Shown here: one piece after another, positions 33,783-43,911 of the stretch | Numbering within the stretch: position 1 is the first letter of the stretch | Layout: every line of letters begins with the position of its first letter | NCBI GenBank assembly: GCA_944321455.1 | Contig: CALULI010000006.1 | Span: forward strand, 459,093 to 523,092 | Reading direction: 5' to 3' | Length of the DNA stretch: 64,000 nucleotides | From: an uncultured Eggerthellaceae bacterium | GTDB taxonomy: Bacteria; Actinomycetota; Coriobacteriia; Coriobacteriales; Eggerthellaceae | Made by a program: the position numbers and the translations under genes | The notes under the pieces: generated by a model | The model's input: only the letters and a program-made list of their open reading frames with translations | The model's database searches: none | Told to the model about the DNA's origin: nothing

Positions 33783-35951
33783 TTACCTCGTTTCTGATTT
33801 TTGAGATGAGAGAGGAAGCGATTTCAGGACTTTGTTGGTGGTCTTGCCGATGGGTGTATTGAGCGTGTGCTTTTTAGTTGCTTTGTCGTTTCGCAGAAAA
33901 TGTTCATGCCAAGTAAGGCGATCGATAAGACCGTCAAATAGATAGAGGAATCCGGGCAGGACGAACAGGATAGAAATAAGAGACATAGAAACGCCTACGC
34001 CCAAGAAATGTCCCAGCTGCGCCAAAACGCCATGGGTTGATATGGCACCAAGAAGAAATCCTACTACGACCATTACAATGCCAGACGTACATATAGGAAT
34101 GGTTACCGCTTCTACCGTTGCGCGAATTGCGCGTTTTTTCGGCATGGTGCGACGGCTTTCGCGGTATCGTTCGGAAAACAAAATGGCGTAGTCTACCGTA
34201 ACGCCTAGCTGAATGGTACTCACGATAAGGTATGACAGAAAGAAAATGCTTGATCCATCAAAGTATGGTACTGCGAAATTACACCAGATAGATGTCTCTA
34301 TAACAAACACCAAAATAAAAGGCAGAATAAGCGATCGTGTAGCAAAGAAGAGCACGCCAAGTACCGCTACAACAGCGATTATGTCCACTAAATCTTTATC
34401 GTGGGTAATTGTGCTCATCAAGTCGGTTGTACTAACGCCTGCACCAGCGAGAAGCCACGTGTCTGGATAATACTGCTGTGCAATATTGCGGATTTGTTCC
34501 ACTAACGTAAAGGTTTCTTCCCCTTCATATGCAGCATCAACCGAGAGAACTAATCGACGATAATGCTCTGACTCAACTTGGGAGAGAGTGTCTTTGTCGG
34601 CTAATTCCGACGGAGTGGAAACGCCTGCTATATCTACATAAGAGATAATGCTAGTTACTTCAGGTATTTGTTTAAGTTCATTAGAAAGCGCTGCTTCTTG
34701 TGCAGTTTCTCCTTTTGGCACAAGCAAAACGTAAGTATCGCTTTTTCCAAAGGTGTTTTCAATCTTTTGAGTGTCGTCGCCGTATTGGGTTCCAGTCCCG
34801 AATATCTCTGACGATCCGTAATAGTAATTAATTGAGTCAGAGGTGGAAGCAAGGAAAGCTGGTATGGGAAGCAAAATGAAGACACAAGCAAGTGGAACGC
34901 ATATGCGTTGAACAAGCGTTCCGAGTTTTGATAGGCTGGGGATAAAAGAGCGGTGGCGTGTTTTAAGGAGCCATTTGTCGCACAAAACAAAGAGTCCAGG
35001 GGTAAACATAAAAACGGTAATAAGACTGATGACGATACCCTTTGCTAGCGCATAGCCCAGATCGGGACCAATCCTAAATTGCATGACGCAGAGTGCCAAA
35101 AACCCAATTATGACGGTGCATCCGCTAGCCATAATAGTGGTGGACATTTTGCACAACGATGCCACCATAGCTTCAGCAGCGCTGGGGTAAACGTTTCGGT
35201 ATTCTCCGTACCGTCGAATAAGAAACACGGAGAAGTCAAGCGCAATAGCAATTTGCAATATGGCACCAGCAGCGTTGGTGACAAATGATATTTCTCCGAA
35301 GATAAGGTTAGTGCCTCGATTGATGGCTATGGCAACACCAAGGCCAACAAGGATTAGGAGCGGCTCAATCCAGGAGGTACTGGTGAGTGCCAAAACGAGC
35401 AAGATAAACAGTACGGCACATATTGTGATTATCGCAATTTCACTAATAGTTGATTCGGTGGCCACGGCTGTTGATACGATCGACCCAGTCATAGCATTGT
35501 TTTCGCCGATGATTGAACGAATGTCATTTACGGCTTGTTGGGCGTGATCTTCTTCGATAGAGACCGAGAAAAGTGCGGAATTGTCCTTATAGTATGTTTC
35601 GACAGTTTTTTGATCTGCTAGTTCTAGGGGCGTGTCGAGAGAAATTACGTCGTCAAGCCAGGTAACTTCTGAAACGCCATCAACTGCTGCAATTTTATGT
35701 TTGTAGGCTAATGCTTCAGAAAGAGACACGTTTTCCACCATGACGCGTGCATTGGGGACGTTGCCATTAAATTCATCATCCATAACGTTAAGTGCAACTG
35801 TGGAATCTGTGTTGGCGGGAAGGTAATCATTCATGTCGTAGTTCACGCGAACCATTTGGCCAAGGACTAGGCCGATGAGAGCCAATATTGCAAAGATGGC
35901 AACAATCGGCTTTCGATGATTTACCACGAAGCGAAAAAATCGTTCTTTCAT
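33783..35951 (-). CDS. MMPL/RND-family transporter
   Basis: 722 aa from the ATG at 35951, preceded by AAGGAACGG. Proton-driven exporter of the MmpL/HAE type: one membrane helix, an extracellular loop, five helices, then a second loop and five helices. Typical features are NYDMNDYLPANTDS near the N-terminus and paired helices with GVTVDYAILFSERYRE and ALDFSVFLIRRYGEYR (the proton-relay segments). In an operon with the exported partner and divergent from a TetR regulator, so it may export a lipid, drug or surface molecule. Confidence 0.88.
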   Translation of the reverse strand: MKERFFRFVVNHRKPIVAIFAILALIGLVLGQMVRVNYDMNDYLPANTDSTVALNVMDDEFNGNVPNARVMVENVSLSEALAYKHKIAAVDGVSEVTWLDDVISLDTPLELADQKTVETYYKDNSALFSVSIEEDHAQQAVNDIRSIIGENNAMTGSIVSTAVATESTISEIAIITICAVLFILLVLALTSTSWIEPLLILVGLGVAIAINRGTNLIFGEISFVTNAAGAILQIAIALDFSVFLIRRYGEYRNVYPSAAEAMVASLCKMSTTIMASGCTVIIGFLALCVMQFRIGPDLGYALAKGIVISLITVFMFTPGLFVLCDKWLLKTRHRSFIPSLSKLGTLVQRICVPLACVFILLPIPAFLASTSDSINYYYGSSEIFGTGTQYGDDTQKIENTFGKSDTYVLLVPKGETAQEAALSNELKQIPEVTSIISYVDIAGVSTPSELADKDTLSQVESEHYRRLVLSVDAAYEGEETFTLVEQIRNIAQQYYPDTWLLAGAGVSTTDLMSTITHDKDLVDIIAVVAVLGVLFFATRSLILPFILVFVIETSIWCNFAVPYFDGSSIFFLSYLIVSTIQLGVTVDYAILFSERYRESRRTMPKKRAIRATVEAVTIPICTSGIVMVVVGFLLGAISTHGVLAQLGHFLGVGVSMSLISILFVLPGFLYLFDGLIDRLTWHEHFLRNDKATKKHTLNTPIGKTTNKVLKSLPLSSQKSETR

Positions 35952-35989
35952 ATGTTTCCGTTCCTTTAGCACGCCGTTCTATACAGCAG

Positions 35990-36019
35990 TGTTAATTGTC
36001 ATTAGTAAGATAATTAACA
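35990..36019. promoter_or_regulatory. Probable TetR operator
   Basis: TGTTAATTGTC (35990-36000) and GATAATTAACA (36009-36019) form an inverted repeat with one mismatch around an 8-bp centre. It lies 39 bp before the MMPL start, between the divergent MMPL and TetR genes. Confidence 0.65.
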
Positions 36020-36208
36020 ATTGTCTCTTTTGTGGGTATAGTAGAAGTCGAAGGTGGAAGTGACAACTGTCAAAACATTCCAAAATGTGATCTAAGAGGA
36101 CAAAGAGATAGGAACTGTAGCCAAACTAAGCCGAATGATGATGTGTTAGTGGACAAAATATGAAGAGAATAGATCTTGTGGGGGATCGTTTACAAAGAAG
36201 GGGATCCA

Positions 36209-36862
36209 ATGGACTTGCGAATTGAAAAAACATATCGATTGCTTACCGATGCCTTTACATCGTTGTTAGATGAAGAGCCTTATGAAAAAATTTCGGTTTC
36301 TAAGTTGTGTGATAGAGCCATGATACGTCGTACGACGTTTTACAAGCATTTTGCTGATAAAGATGAATTTTTTGCTTTCTATATTCGGACAATGCACGAT
36401 ATTTTTCTTAATCGTGTGACGCAGGAATGGGAAACAGGCGAATCAAGTCCGCAATGTGGGCAAGAACACCAGGGGGTTCCCGGTGAAACTGAGCCGGCAA
36501 AAGGTACGCCAGGAGTGAAAGTTCCACTGGAAGTTGGAATGCTTAATGAGTTCATTGGCTTTTTGGATTCGCACGAAAATTTAGTCAACAACGTCATAAA
36601 TAGTAAATCGGCATCACTTCTCTTAGAGGCGCTTCATAAAACGTTGGCGATTGATTTTCTTCATCGAGTTGAACTAGAAAACCCAAATCATGAAACGAAT
36701 GATAGGTCGCTTGATTTAGTTGCATCTTTTTGTGTAGGCGGTGTAGTTCGTATGCTTCTTCAATGGTGGAAGAATGGGCGAAGTGCGGATGAACGTCGTA
36801 CGATGGTTGAAATTGTTGAAAAAACTCACTATGCGCTTAATGATTTGCCACGGCTGGTTTAA
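36209..36862 (+). CDS. TetR/AcrR-family regulator
   Basis: 217 aa from the ATG at 36209 (AAGGGG upstream; an earlier in-frame ATG lacks a site). N-terminal HTH: KTYRLLTDAFTSLLDEEPYEKISVSKLCDRAMIRRTTFYKHFADKD in consecutive parts. The C-terminal ligand domain is of the TetR_C_33-like type with a Pro/Gly-rich insertion (about 80-105). It probably represses the divergent MMPL operon. Confidence 0.9.
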   Translation: MDLRIEKTYRLLTDAFTSLLDEEPYEKISVSKLCDRAMIRRTTFYKHFADKDEFFAFYIRTMHDIFLNRVTQEWETGESSPQCGQEHQGVPGETEPAKGTPGVKVPLEVGMLNEFIGFLDSHENLVNNVINSKSASLLLEALHKTLAIDFLHRVELENPNHETNDRSLDLVASFCVGGVVRMLLQWWKNGRSADERRTMVEIVEKTHYALNDLPRLV

Positions 36863-37107
36863 ACGGAAGAACATCAATGCTTAGCCTAGATCCAACAAGG
36901 ATTGAAGTGATGATGACAGTATTTTGAGGCCACCTGGTGTTTCTTAATGACTCGTTGTTTTGGATGGTTAGAGTGAGCAAATTTAAACAATAGTTTTCTT
37001 TCTGTTTTGGTAAAAAAAGACTAGATTAAAGTCAGGAAATATGGGTATAAAGCAACCCGTGCAAATGCGGCTCTTCTCTGTAAAAAAAGAGGGGGGGTAC
37101 GTTTGCA
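36863..37107. other. Intergenic gap before the surface protein
   Basis: No gene or strong hairpin seen in 245 bp. A G-rich run (37089-37096) before the GTG start may serve as the ribosome site. Confidence 0.5.
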
Positions 37108-39702
37108 GTGAAAAAAGACTTTGTAAATCTACAGAAGGTATGCATGATGCAAGTAGTGAAAAATACTGTCAGTTTGTTGTTTTCAATCTGTCTGATTGTT
37201 GGTCTCATGCCGACTCTTGCCTTTGCGGAAGACGAGGTAAGCAACGGATCCGCTGACTCGCAATGTGTTTGCGAAGTTCAGTGTGCCGATGGATCGGTTA
37301 ATACTGACTGCCCCGTATGCGGATCCGATGGTGCGGATTTGACTAAATGTTTAGGTTCAAACACCAAAGACGAAGTGCAAGATGTCCAGAACCAAATTGA
37401 TGCATTGCCTTCTGTAGAAGAGCTTCAAGCTATGTCTCAAGATGAACAAAAGCAAATTTATACAAAACTTCAGGCAGCCAATGATGCTTACAATGCTCTT
37501 AGCGATGATGAAAAAGCAAACATTACAGGATCTGAGGCTCTCAGTAATCTTTTCTCCTTTTTCAATAGCGGGAATGTAAGCACTTTGGGAACTACGACTG
37601 AGGTGACTTATCTCGATGAGAATGGTGATACAAAGACAGCTAATGCCACGGTTGTTGATGAAAACAGCACTAGTTGGTCTGAGGGTTGGTACGTGGTCGA
37701 TGGCGATGTGACCATTAATGACCGTGTCAGCACAATGGGTAATGTAAATCTCATTCTGAAGGATGGCTGCAAGTTCACTGCTAAAAGAGGTATTGGCCTA
37801 CAGCCTGATAGCAACATCAGTATTTATGGACAGGGCGAGGGTTCTGGAGAGCTTTCTATTGACAGCTGTGCTTTTGGCAATGCTGGTATTGGAAGCAATA
37901 ATGGAGGAAGTTGCGGTGATATAACCATTAATGGTGGCTGCGTTGATGTCCGTGGAGGCACAGATGCCGCCGGCATTGGAAGTGGGTATTCCCTTAGTAC
38001 CTGCGGACAAATAACCATTAATGGAGGCAATGTTTTCGCAACTGCTGGGGATGGCGGCTCCGGAATAGGAAGCGGTTATAACAGTAGTAGCTGTTTAGGG
38101 ATCTCAATTAATGGCGGCAGCGTTTTTGCAGCAGGTGGGACGAATGCTTCTGGCATTGGCGGCGGATATTGTAGCGGCTGTGGACCGATAGACATCAAAG
38201 GTGGTATCGTTACTGCAACTGGCGGTGGATATGGCTCTGCGGGTATTGGTGGTGGATATTTTTCCTCTAGCAGTTGTGGTGCAATAACCATTGAAGGTGG
38301 TACCGTTACTGCTACTGGAGGAACTAATGCTTCTGGTATCGGATCGGGAAAGCTTAATACGGAAGATGTTAAGTTTTCCACCGGCGATAATGGTCACGCA
38401 GTCATCTTTGCTTCTTCTATTTCAGATCAAAGCAATAAAGATAATTGGAGTGGAGTAATCTTTATAGGCAATGATGGCTCTATTTACGGAACCACTGTAG
38501 CGCCTACTGAGAGTTTTACCATCCCAGAGGATAAAACGCTAACCATTGATTCAGGCAAAACGCTTCAAATTAATGAAGGAGTTGCTGTAACCAACAACGG
38601 CAAAATTAATGTTGACGACGGCGGTACATATAGCGGAAGTCAGCCTGCTCCAAACCCGATAAGCTATCGAGTCTCTATTTTGAGCAACCAAGATGCCCTC
38701 ACTGTTGAATATGTAGATGGAAACAACGAAGGTTACGCTAGTCACGGCTCTGATCTTCAATTCAAAATAAACATTAATCAGTACTACTACAAAACAGAGT
38801 TGTTTGAGGTAAAAGCAAACGACCAAAAGCTCGATGCAAATGCTGAAGGTGTTTACACAGTACGAAATATTACGAGTCCTACAAGCATTACGATCGATGG
38901 AGTCGAGAAAGATGATGCTGCTCCTGTGTTGAGTGGTATCGAGAATGGCAAAACATACTGCGAACCAGTTGAGGCTACCGTCGACGAAACCAATCTTGCA
39001 AAAGTGACGATCAATGGCGTAGAAACTACCGTTAATGATGGTAAGTTCACGGTTAATCCAGCAGCGGGTGAACAGACTATTGCTGCTACTGATAAAGCAG
39101 GCAATACTACGACCTGCACGATTACGGTTAATGATGGACACACTTATGTCAATGGCAAATGCTTGGTTTGTGGTGCTACCGATCCTACCTATGCGGTTGA
39201 AGTGACCGCTGGAGTAAATAGCACATGGAAGAAAGGCAGCAAGGAAGGTCTTTCTTTTACTTCAAATGCAGCCTACAGCTATTTCCAAAAGGTGCAAATT
39301 GATGGAAATGATGTTGATCAATCAAATTATACGGTTCAAGAGGGAAGCACTATTGTCTCTCTGAACGCTGCTTATCTGGAAACCTTGCCAGTGGGTAAAC
39401 ACACCATTGCAATTGTTTCTGATACGGGAACAGCAACGACTGAATTCACTATTGTCGCAGCACAGGAAAACGAGGGTCCTGTAACCAATAACCATCCAGA
39501 CAATCCTAACGATCAGCTAGGTAATACAAACAATCAACCTAATAACGGATCTTCGGATACAAATCCTGCTCTTCCGAAGACTGGCGATCCTGTCAATATG
39601 GCATTAGTCATCACTCTTGCATTGGTGGCCGCTGCGGCGTTGGCTGCTGCGATTATGAGTATTGTTGTAAGAATTCGTCGAACAAAAAACAAGCTTCACT
39701 AA
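37108..39702 (+). CDS. LPKTG-anchored surface protein with glycine-rich repeats
   Basis: About 864 aa. The GTG at 37108 is used, with ATG at 37144 an alternative that still keeps the signal peptide (VSLLFSICLIVGLMPTLAFA). A Cys-rich segment (about 50-75) is followed by helical and beta regions. At about 265-410 there are repeated units of the form CG-x-ITINGG-x-V-x-A-x-GG with ASGIGSG, as in carbohydrate-binding-like adhesin repeats. Ig-like modules follow, then a C-terminal LPKTGD with hydrophobic segment and basic tail for sortase attachment. Likely adhesin or sugar-binding protein. Confidence 0.85.
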   Translation: MKKDFVNLQKVCMMQVVKNTVSLLFSICLIVGLMPTLAFAEDEVSNGSADSQCVCEVQCADGSVNTDCPVCGSDGADLTKCLGSNTKDEVQDVQNQIDALPSVEELQAMSQDEQKQIYTKLQAANDAYNALSDDEKANITGSEALSNLFSFFNSGNVSTLGTTTEVTYLDENGDTKTANATVVDENSTSWSEGWYVVDGDVTINDRVSTMGNVNLILKDGCKFTAKRGIGLQPDSNISIYGQGEGSGELSIDSCAFGNAGIGSNNGGSCGDITINGGCVDVRGGTDAAGIGSGYSLSTCGQITINGGNVFATAGDGGSGIGSGYNSSSCLGISINGGSVFAAGGTNASGIGGGYCSGCGPIDIKGGIVTATGGGYGSAGIGGGYFSSSSCGAITIEGGTVTATGGTNASGIGSGKLNTEDVKFSTGDNGHAVIFASSISDQSNKDNWSGVIFIGNDGSIYGTTVAPTESFTIPEDKTLTIDSGKTLQINEGVAVTNNGKINVDDGGTYSGSQPAPNPISYRVSILSNQDALTVEYVDGNNEGYASHGSDLQFKININQYYYKTELFEVKANDQKLDANAEGVYTVRNITSPTSITIDGVEKDDAAPVLSGIENGKTYCEPVEATVDETNLAKVTINGVETTVNDGKFTVNPAAGEQTIAATDKAGNTTTCTITVNDGHTYVNGKCLVCGATDPTYAVEVTAGVNSTWKKGSKEGLSFTSNAAYSYFQKVQIDGNDVDQSNYTVQEGSTIVSLNAAYLETLPVGKHTIAIVSDTGTATTEFTIVAAQENEGPVTNNHPDNPNDQLGNTNNQPNNGSSDTNPALPKTGDPVNMALVITLALVAAAALAAAIMSIVVRIRRTKNKLH

Positions 39703-39869
39703 AAAGAGTGAAGCTCGGCAAAACAGCAAATTATTTTGCTTACATGGAGGCACTGTGAAACTTCTTCTATCGTGTCGCTCTCATACATACAAGCGAGTAG
39801 CATAAGCTGCTACCACATACGGAGCGTATGAATAATTATTGACATGAAAGGAAGTGTCCTTCGGCCGTC

Positions 39870-40493
39870 ATGGACGCCAATGATCAATACTCCAGCCCTA
39901 TAACATCTGCTGTAGGGCTGGAAGAAACAACACAGCCTGGTAGCTCTCAAAGTAGAGAAGAAACAAGTTCGTTTTTGCCTTCGCAATCCGATGCGAAAAA
40001 AGACTCAGATAAAAGTGATGAAGAAGATAAGTTCATGCACCGTCTCAAGATAAAGCAGCGTTGGGGCTGGTTTATCTCATTATGTATTCAAATAGCATTC
40101 CTTTTAGGCGTATGTTATGTGGGCAACACGATAGCAAGCTATCTTCCGCTACCGATTCCCGGCAATATTTGCAGCATGGCACTTCTTTTAACGCTATTGC
40201 TAACGGGAATTATTGATGCGAAAAAAATTGCGATAGCTTCGAGGTTTTTGCTGTCGTATATGTCTGTCTTTTTTATTCCTGCGGGCGTAACTATTCTGAC
40301 GTGCTTGCCTATTATTCAAAACCATATACCTCAGTTCATTTTGGTATGCGCTATTACCACTGTGACCGTTTTTTTGGTGACAGCTGTAACTGTTATGCTT
40401 GTTTCTCGTGTTCAGCGCATCGTTATATCAAAGCTTGCCAAACGAAAGTCGACAAAATCTCATTCGTTTAAGCTACGTGTGCGGGAGGATTAA
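39870..40493 (+). CDS. lrgA: LrgA/CidA-family membrane protein
   Basis: 207 aa as drawn, or 152 aa from an ATG at 40035. The extra N-terminal 55 residues are Ser/Glu/Asp-rich and unusual for the family, and no good ribosome site precedes either start. Four membrane helices follow, with the LrgA signature GNTIASYLPLPIPGNICSMAL and a SYMSVFFIPAGV helix. Holin-like protein working with LrgB in lysis control or in export of small metabolites. The stop lies 2 bases before lrgB. Confidence 0.85.
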   Translation: MDANDQYSSPITSAVGLEETTQPGSSQSREETSSFLPSQSDAKKDSDKSDEEDKFMHRLKIKQRWGWFISLCIQIAFLLGVCYVGNTIASYLPLPIPGNICSMALLLTLLLTGIIDAKKIAIASRFLLSYMSVFFIPAGVTILTCLPIIQNHIPQFILVCAITTVTVFLVTAVTVMLVSRVQRIVISKLAKRKSTKSHSFKLRVRED

Positions 40494-40495
40494 AC

Positions 40496-41188
40496 ATGGA
40501 TATCCATATGATTCTTGAAGTTAGTGCATCATTGATTCTGACGGTTGCCGTTTTTGCTGGTGCGGTATGGCTTAGCCAAAAGACAAAGTTGCCTATTTTT
40601 AATCCACTTTTGGTGTCGGTAGCAGTAATTATGGCGCTCATTACATTGTTGCAAGTTCCTCTATCTTCGTATGAGACGGGTGTAGGTGTCATATCTGCGA
40701 TGCTTGGCCCTGCAACTGCGGTGCTTGCTTTTTCAATTTATCAGCAGCGCGCCATTTTGCAGAGTCATTTTCTTCCTATTCTTTTGGGGTGTCTGGCGGG
40801 TTCGATTACATCAATGCTGAGCGCATATTTTTTGTGCGAATTCTTAGGTTTGGGGCAAGAAGTAGCTCTTTCGACGCTTCCTAAGTCAACGACCGCTCCT
40901 ATCGCGCTTGCTGTGACGAGCGAATTGGGCGGTACTGCTTCCATTACGATGGCAGCTGTTATGACCACGGGTGTAATGGGAGCTATCTTTTCCCCTATGT
41001 TGGCTCACTTATTTCATATCAAAAATAAAGTAGCTCAAGGTGTTGCCATTGGTACATGCAGCCATGCAGTGGGAACGGCAAAAGCTCTTGAAATGGGTAG
41101 ATTAGAAGGAGCCATGAGCGGAGTCGCTATTGCCGTGTCTGGACTGCTGACGTGTTTTATCGTGATAGCTGCTCAAACAATTATGTGA
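40496..41188 (+). CDS. lrgB: LrgB-family membrane protein
   Basis: 230 aa, about seven membrane helices. LrgB features: ISAMLGPATAVLAF, LPKSTTAPIALAVTSELGG and GVAIGTCSHAVGTAKALE. GGGAGGA site. Partner of the upstream LrgA. Overlaps the convergent LysR gene by 8 bp. Confidence 0.93.
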   Translation: MDIHMILEVSASLILTVAVFAGAVWLSQKTKLPIFNPLLVSVAVIMALITLLQVPLSSYETGVGVISAMLGPATAVLAFSIYQQRAILQSHFLPILLGCLAGSITSMLSAYFLCEFLGLGQEVALSTLPKSTTAPIALAVTSELGGTASITMAAVMTTGVMGAIFSPMLAHLFHIKNKVAQGVAIGTCSHAVGTAKALEMGRLEGAMSGVAIAVSGLLTCFIVIAAQTIM

Positions 41189-42044
41189 CAGGATTCTTCA
41201 ATGAGAAGACTCTATCCATCAGCGAAATGAGATGATGATAGAAATCACGGGAAAAAGTGCTTTCTTCACAAAGGAGAACATTAACTTTACGTATGAATGA
41301 TTCTTCTGAAAGAGGAATAAGGCGAACCTTTTCGCCCGGTGATCCCCAGCTACGCTCAGGCCAAAAACCGACGCCTAAGCCCAATGCAATAGCTTTGCGT
41401 ACAACATCAGGATTGTCGCTTTCTAAGGAGATGTTAGGTACAAAACCAGAAGCTGCGCAAAGAGCATCGCAAGTTTTACGAAATCCCACTGATCCGCTTA
41501 ATGAAATGAATGGCTGATCGCTGAGGCTGGCAAGAGAAATAGCATTGCTTTCTTGTTTAGGTTCACAAGGGACAGCCACCATAATGCGTTCCGAGAAAAC
41601 GTGGCATTCCTTATAGGGGTGAGATGAAGTGGAGTCCAATAAAATATCGGGAGTATGTTCAATTTGACCTGCTTGAACAAGTTCTATATGTACATGTGGA
41701 TGTAATTTCATCCAATCAGAAATGGCTTCAATAGCGAGCAAAGATGCAGCTCCGATATGTATATGTATAGTTTGTTTTTGCTGGAAAGCCGTTTTAGCAA
41801 GTTCTGCTTTTGCTTGGTCTATTTCCTCAAGAGCACGTGAAAGTTTTTGTTGTAACAGTTTTCCTTCGGTCGTGAGCTTGATTCCACGACCCTTACGAGC
41901 AAAAAGTTGTACGCCAAATTCACGTTCTAAACGTGAGATTGAGCGGCTTAATGCTGGCTGAGCAATGTGCAAACGTTCAGAGCTTTTTGTCATATGCTCT
42001 GTTTTGGCTACATCCAAGAAATACTGTATCTGCTGAATATCCAT
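41181..42044 (-). CDS. LysR-family regulator
   Basis: 287 aa from the ATG at 42044, the normal LysR start (MDIQQIQYFLDVAKTEHM); a second ATG at 42056 is possible. HTH: EHMTKSSERLHIAQPALSRSI. The C-terminal effector domain matches the LysR substrate-binding fold. It lies convergent with lrgB and divergent from a small PQ-loop-like gene; a LysR-type palindrome sits in the divergent gap. Confidence 0.92.
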   Translation of the reverse strand: MDIQQIQYFLDVAKTEHMTKSSERLHIAQPALSRSISRLEREFGVQLFARKGRGIKLTTEGKLLQQKLSRALEEIDQAKAELAKTAFQQKQTIHIHIGAASLLAIEAISDWMKLHPHVHIELVQAGQIEHTPDILLDSTSSHPYKECHVFSERIMVAVPCEPKQESNAISLASLSDQPFISLSGSVGFRKTCDALCAASGFVPNISLESDNPDVVRKAIALGLGVGFWPERSWGSPGEKVRLIPLSEESFIRKVNVLLCEESTFSRDFYHHLISLMDRVFSLKNPVT

Positions 42045-42062
42045 ACTACAAATCATAACAAA

Positions 42063-42084
42063 ATTGGTATGAATTTATGCCAAA
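42063..42084. promoter_or_regulatory. LysR-type operator
   Basis: TTGGTAT-GAATTT-ATGCCAA, an interrupted palindrome with the T-N11-A character of LysR boxes, 19 bp before the LysR start and about 77 bp before the divergent small gene. It suggests autoregulation and control of that gene. Confidence 0.6.
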
Positions 42085-42160
42085 TACATAATTGATAAGC
42101 ATTAGTATCCTGCATAGCATTACCAGAAGCGTTTTACATTGATGAATGGAAGGAACACAC

Positions 42161-42469
42161 ATGATTGCACAATTGCTCGAGGCTGCCATGCTTGTATGCT
42201 TCGGTCTTTCGTGGCCTCTTAATGCATACAAAAGCTACAAAGCTGCTACGGCTGCAGGAGCAAGCTGGCAATTTATTGCTTTGATTACGCTTGGATATCT
42301 TGCGGGTATTGGGGCAAAATTTGTTTCAGGCCAAATTAACTGGGTGCTTATTGTTTATTTTATTAATCTTATATTCCTTGGTGCGAACTGGTGGGTGTAT
42401 TTCAGAAACGTTGCTTTGGATCGTTCGCGCGAAAATAAAATGGCTGACGAGAAATACAGAAAGGAATAA
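42161..42469 (+). CDS. Small PQ-loop-like membrane protein
   Basis: 102 aa from the ATG at 42161, which has GGAAGGA upstream. Three membrane helices (about 3-20, 37-58, 63-82) and a LSWPLNAYKSYKAATAAG motif close to the PQ-loop/SWEET half-transporter signature. A charged C-terminus follows. Probably forms oligomers; substrate unknown. Divergent from the LysR gene, which may regulate it. Confidence 0.65.
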   Translation: MIAQLLEAAMLVCFGLSWPLNAYKSYKAATAAGASWQFIALITLGYLAGIGAKFVSGQINWVLIVYFINLIFLGANWWVYFRNVALDRSRENKMADEKYRKE

Positions 42470-42505
42470 ACATAATACGGCGCTAAACAACACGATAGTT
42501 GGTAA

Positions 42506-42537
42506 AGAACCCCCTGTGTAACTACAGGGGTTCTTTT
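42506..42537 (+). terminator. Terminator
   Basis: AGAACCCCCTGT pairs with ACAGGGGTTCT, followed by TTTTG and further T residues; ends the small membrane-protein transcript. Confidence 0.85.
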
Positions 42538-42758
42538 GTTTTTTTGACGCGTCCATTTTTAAAAGGAGATCAAAGATTGCTATCGGGTTTACATTGCGCT
42601 TGTAAAAAGTCTTTCTGAGCAAGATTAGTTGCTTTGCTAGTATGGTGGCAGTTCATAGAGCGATCAATGTGATGCGTGCTAAGGCTCTCAAGAATTGGCA
42701 TCTATTTTTAATATCGACTAAAAGAGACCTATAATAGAACGCACTGAAGTTCGAGATT

Positions 42759-43877
42759 ATGAAAAGGCAGGGCTTACCTGTGGGTTGTGCAGTTATAGGA
42801 TGCGGGAATGCAATTCCTGATCTTGAAATAGACAATGATCAGATGTCGTTGCTGGTTGATACGAGTGACGAATGGATTTCTTCGCGAACAGGCATTAAGA
42901 CGCGTCATGTTGCGCTCAATGAATCGAGCCTTGATCTGTCTGAAGAGGCAGCTCGCAAAGCGCTCGGTTGGGATGATGGCGGTTATAGCGAACGCTCAAT
43001 TGATCCTGAAGAAATTGATCTAATAATTACGGCAACACTTACGGGGGATGTACTGGTTCCTTCCAATGCTGCCCTGCTGCGTCGTAAGCTGGGTTTAAAA
43101 AATGCTATTTGCTTTGACTTGAATGCAGCATGTTCTGGTTTTGTGTATGCCTTAAATGTTGCAGAAAGTATGATTGCTGCAAGTGCAACGGCATCCAACC
43201 GATCACCTATTCGTCGTGCGTTAGTGGTTGCTGTTGAGCGACCAAGCCGCATTACCAATTGGGCAGACCGCAACACGTGTGTGCTGTTGGGCGATGGCGC
43301 TGGCGCTGTCGTTTTGGAATACGATGAAAACCGTGCAGGCATCTTGAGTACGTTTTTGGCTAACGAAGACGATATTCACAATGCTCTTACGTGCCCCACA
43401 CCACTCGATGTTGTTCCTCCGTTTGATGCGGATGGCGTGAACACTGCGCAGGACATCATTGATGAAAGCCATGCCGCTATCGATGAGATGGTTGAGATCG
43501 AAGAATCTCTTGCCGAAGGCAATCCGCGCAACGTCCTTCGCATGAATGGGCAGCGCGTGTTTAAGTTTTCTGCGCGCGCTATGAAACAAGCTATCACTGA
43601 GGTTTGTGAACGCGCACATGTGTCGCTGGATGATATTGCTCTTATTGTTCCTCATCAGGCAAACGAGCGCATCATTGATTTTGGTGCTCGCCACATGGGT
43701 ATTTCCAAAGATCTGTTTAAGCTTTCCATTGAGCATCGCGGCAATACGTCTGCGGCAAGTGTGCCTATGGCTTTGGCAGATGCTTACAACGAAGGCCAAA
43801 TTAAAAAAGGCGACAAAGTTATTGTTGTCGCCTTTGGTGGTGGATTTACTATTGGCGCTGCGCTCTACGAAGCGTAA
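42759..43877 (+). CDS. fabH: Beta-ketoacyl-ACP synthase III
   Basis: 372 aa KAS III enzyme that condenses acyl-CoA with malonyl-ACP to start fatty acid synthesis. Catalytic triad positions: Cys125 in AACSGF, His299 in VPHQAN, Asn329 in RGNTSAAS. N-terminal VIGCGNAIPD and TSDEWISSRTGI are also conserved. About 45 residues longer than typical FabH, with an insertion at about 205-260 (PTPLDVVPPFDADGVN and an acidic helix). Since no other fab genes flank it, a role in a specialised acyl pathway is possible. Confidence 0.88.
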   Translation: MKRQGLPVGCAVIGCGNAIPDLEIDNDQMSLLVDTSDEWISSRTGIKTRHVALNESSLDLSEEAARKALGWDDGGYSERSIDPEEIDLIITATLTGDVLVPSNAALLRRKLGLKNAICFDLNAACSGFVYALNVAESMIAASATASNRSPIRRALVVAVERPSRITNWADRNTCVLLGDGAGAVVLEYDENRAGILSTFLANEDDIHNALTCPTPLDVVPPFDADGVNTAQDIIDESHAAIDEMVEIEESLAEGNPRNVLRMNGQRVFKFSARAMKQAITEVCERAHVSLDDIALIVPHQANERIIDFGARHMGISKDLFKLSIEHRGNTSAASVPMALADAYNEGQIKKGDKVIVVAFGGGFTIGAALYEA

Positions 43878-43911
43878 AAGATACACGCCGAAGTTACGAG
43901 CGCATGCCATA

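Noticed and set aside
38551..39141. 196-codon frame antisense to the LPKTG surface protein
   Set aside because: Shadow of a repeat-rich coding sequence; no start signal.
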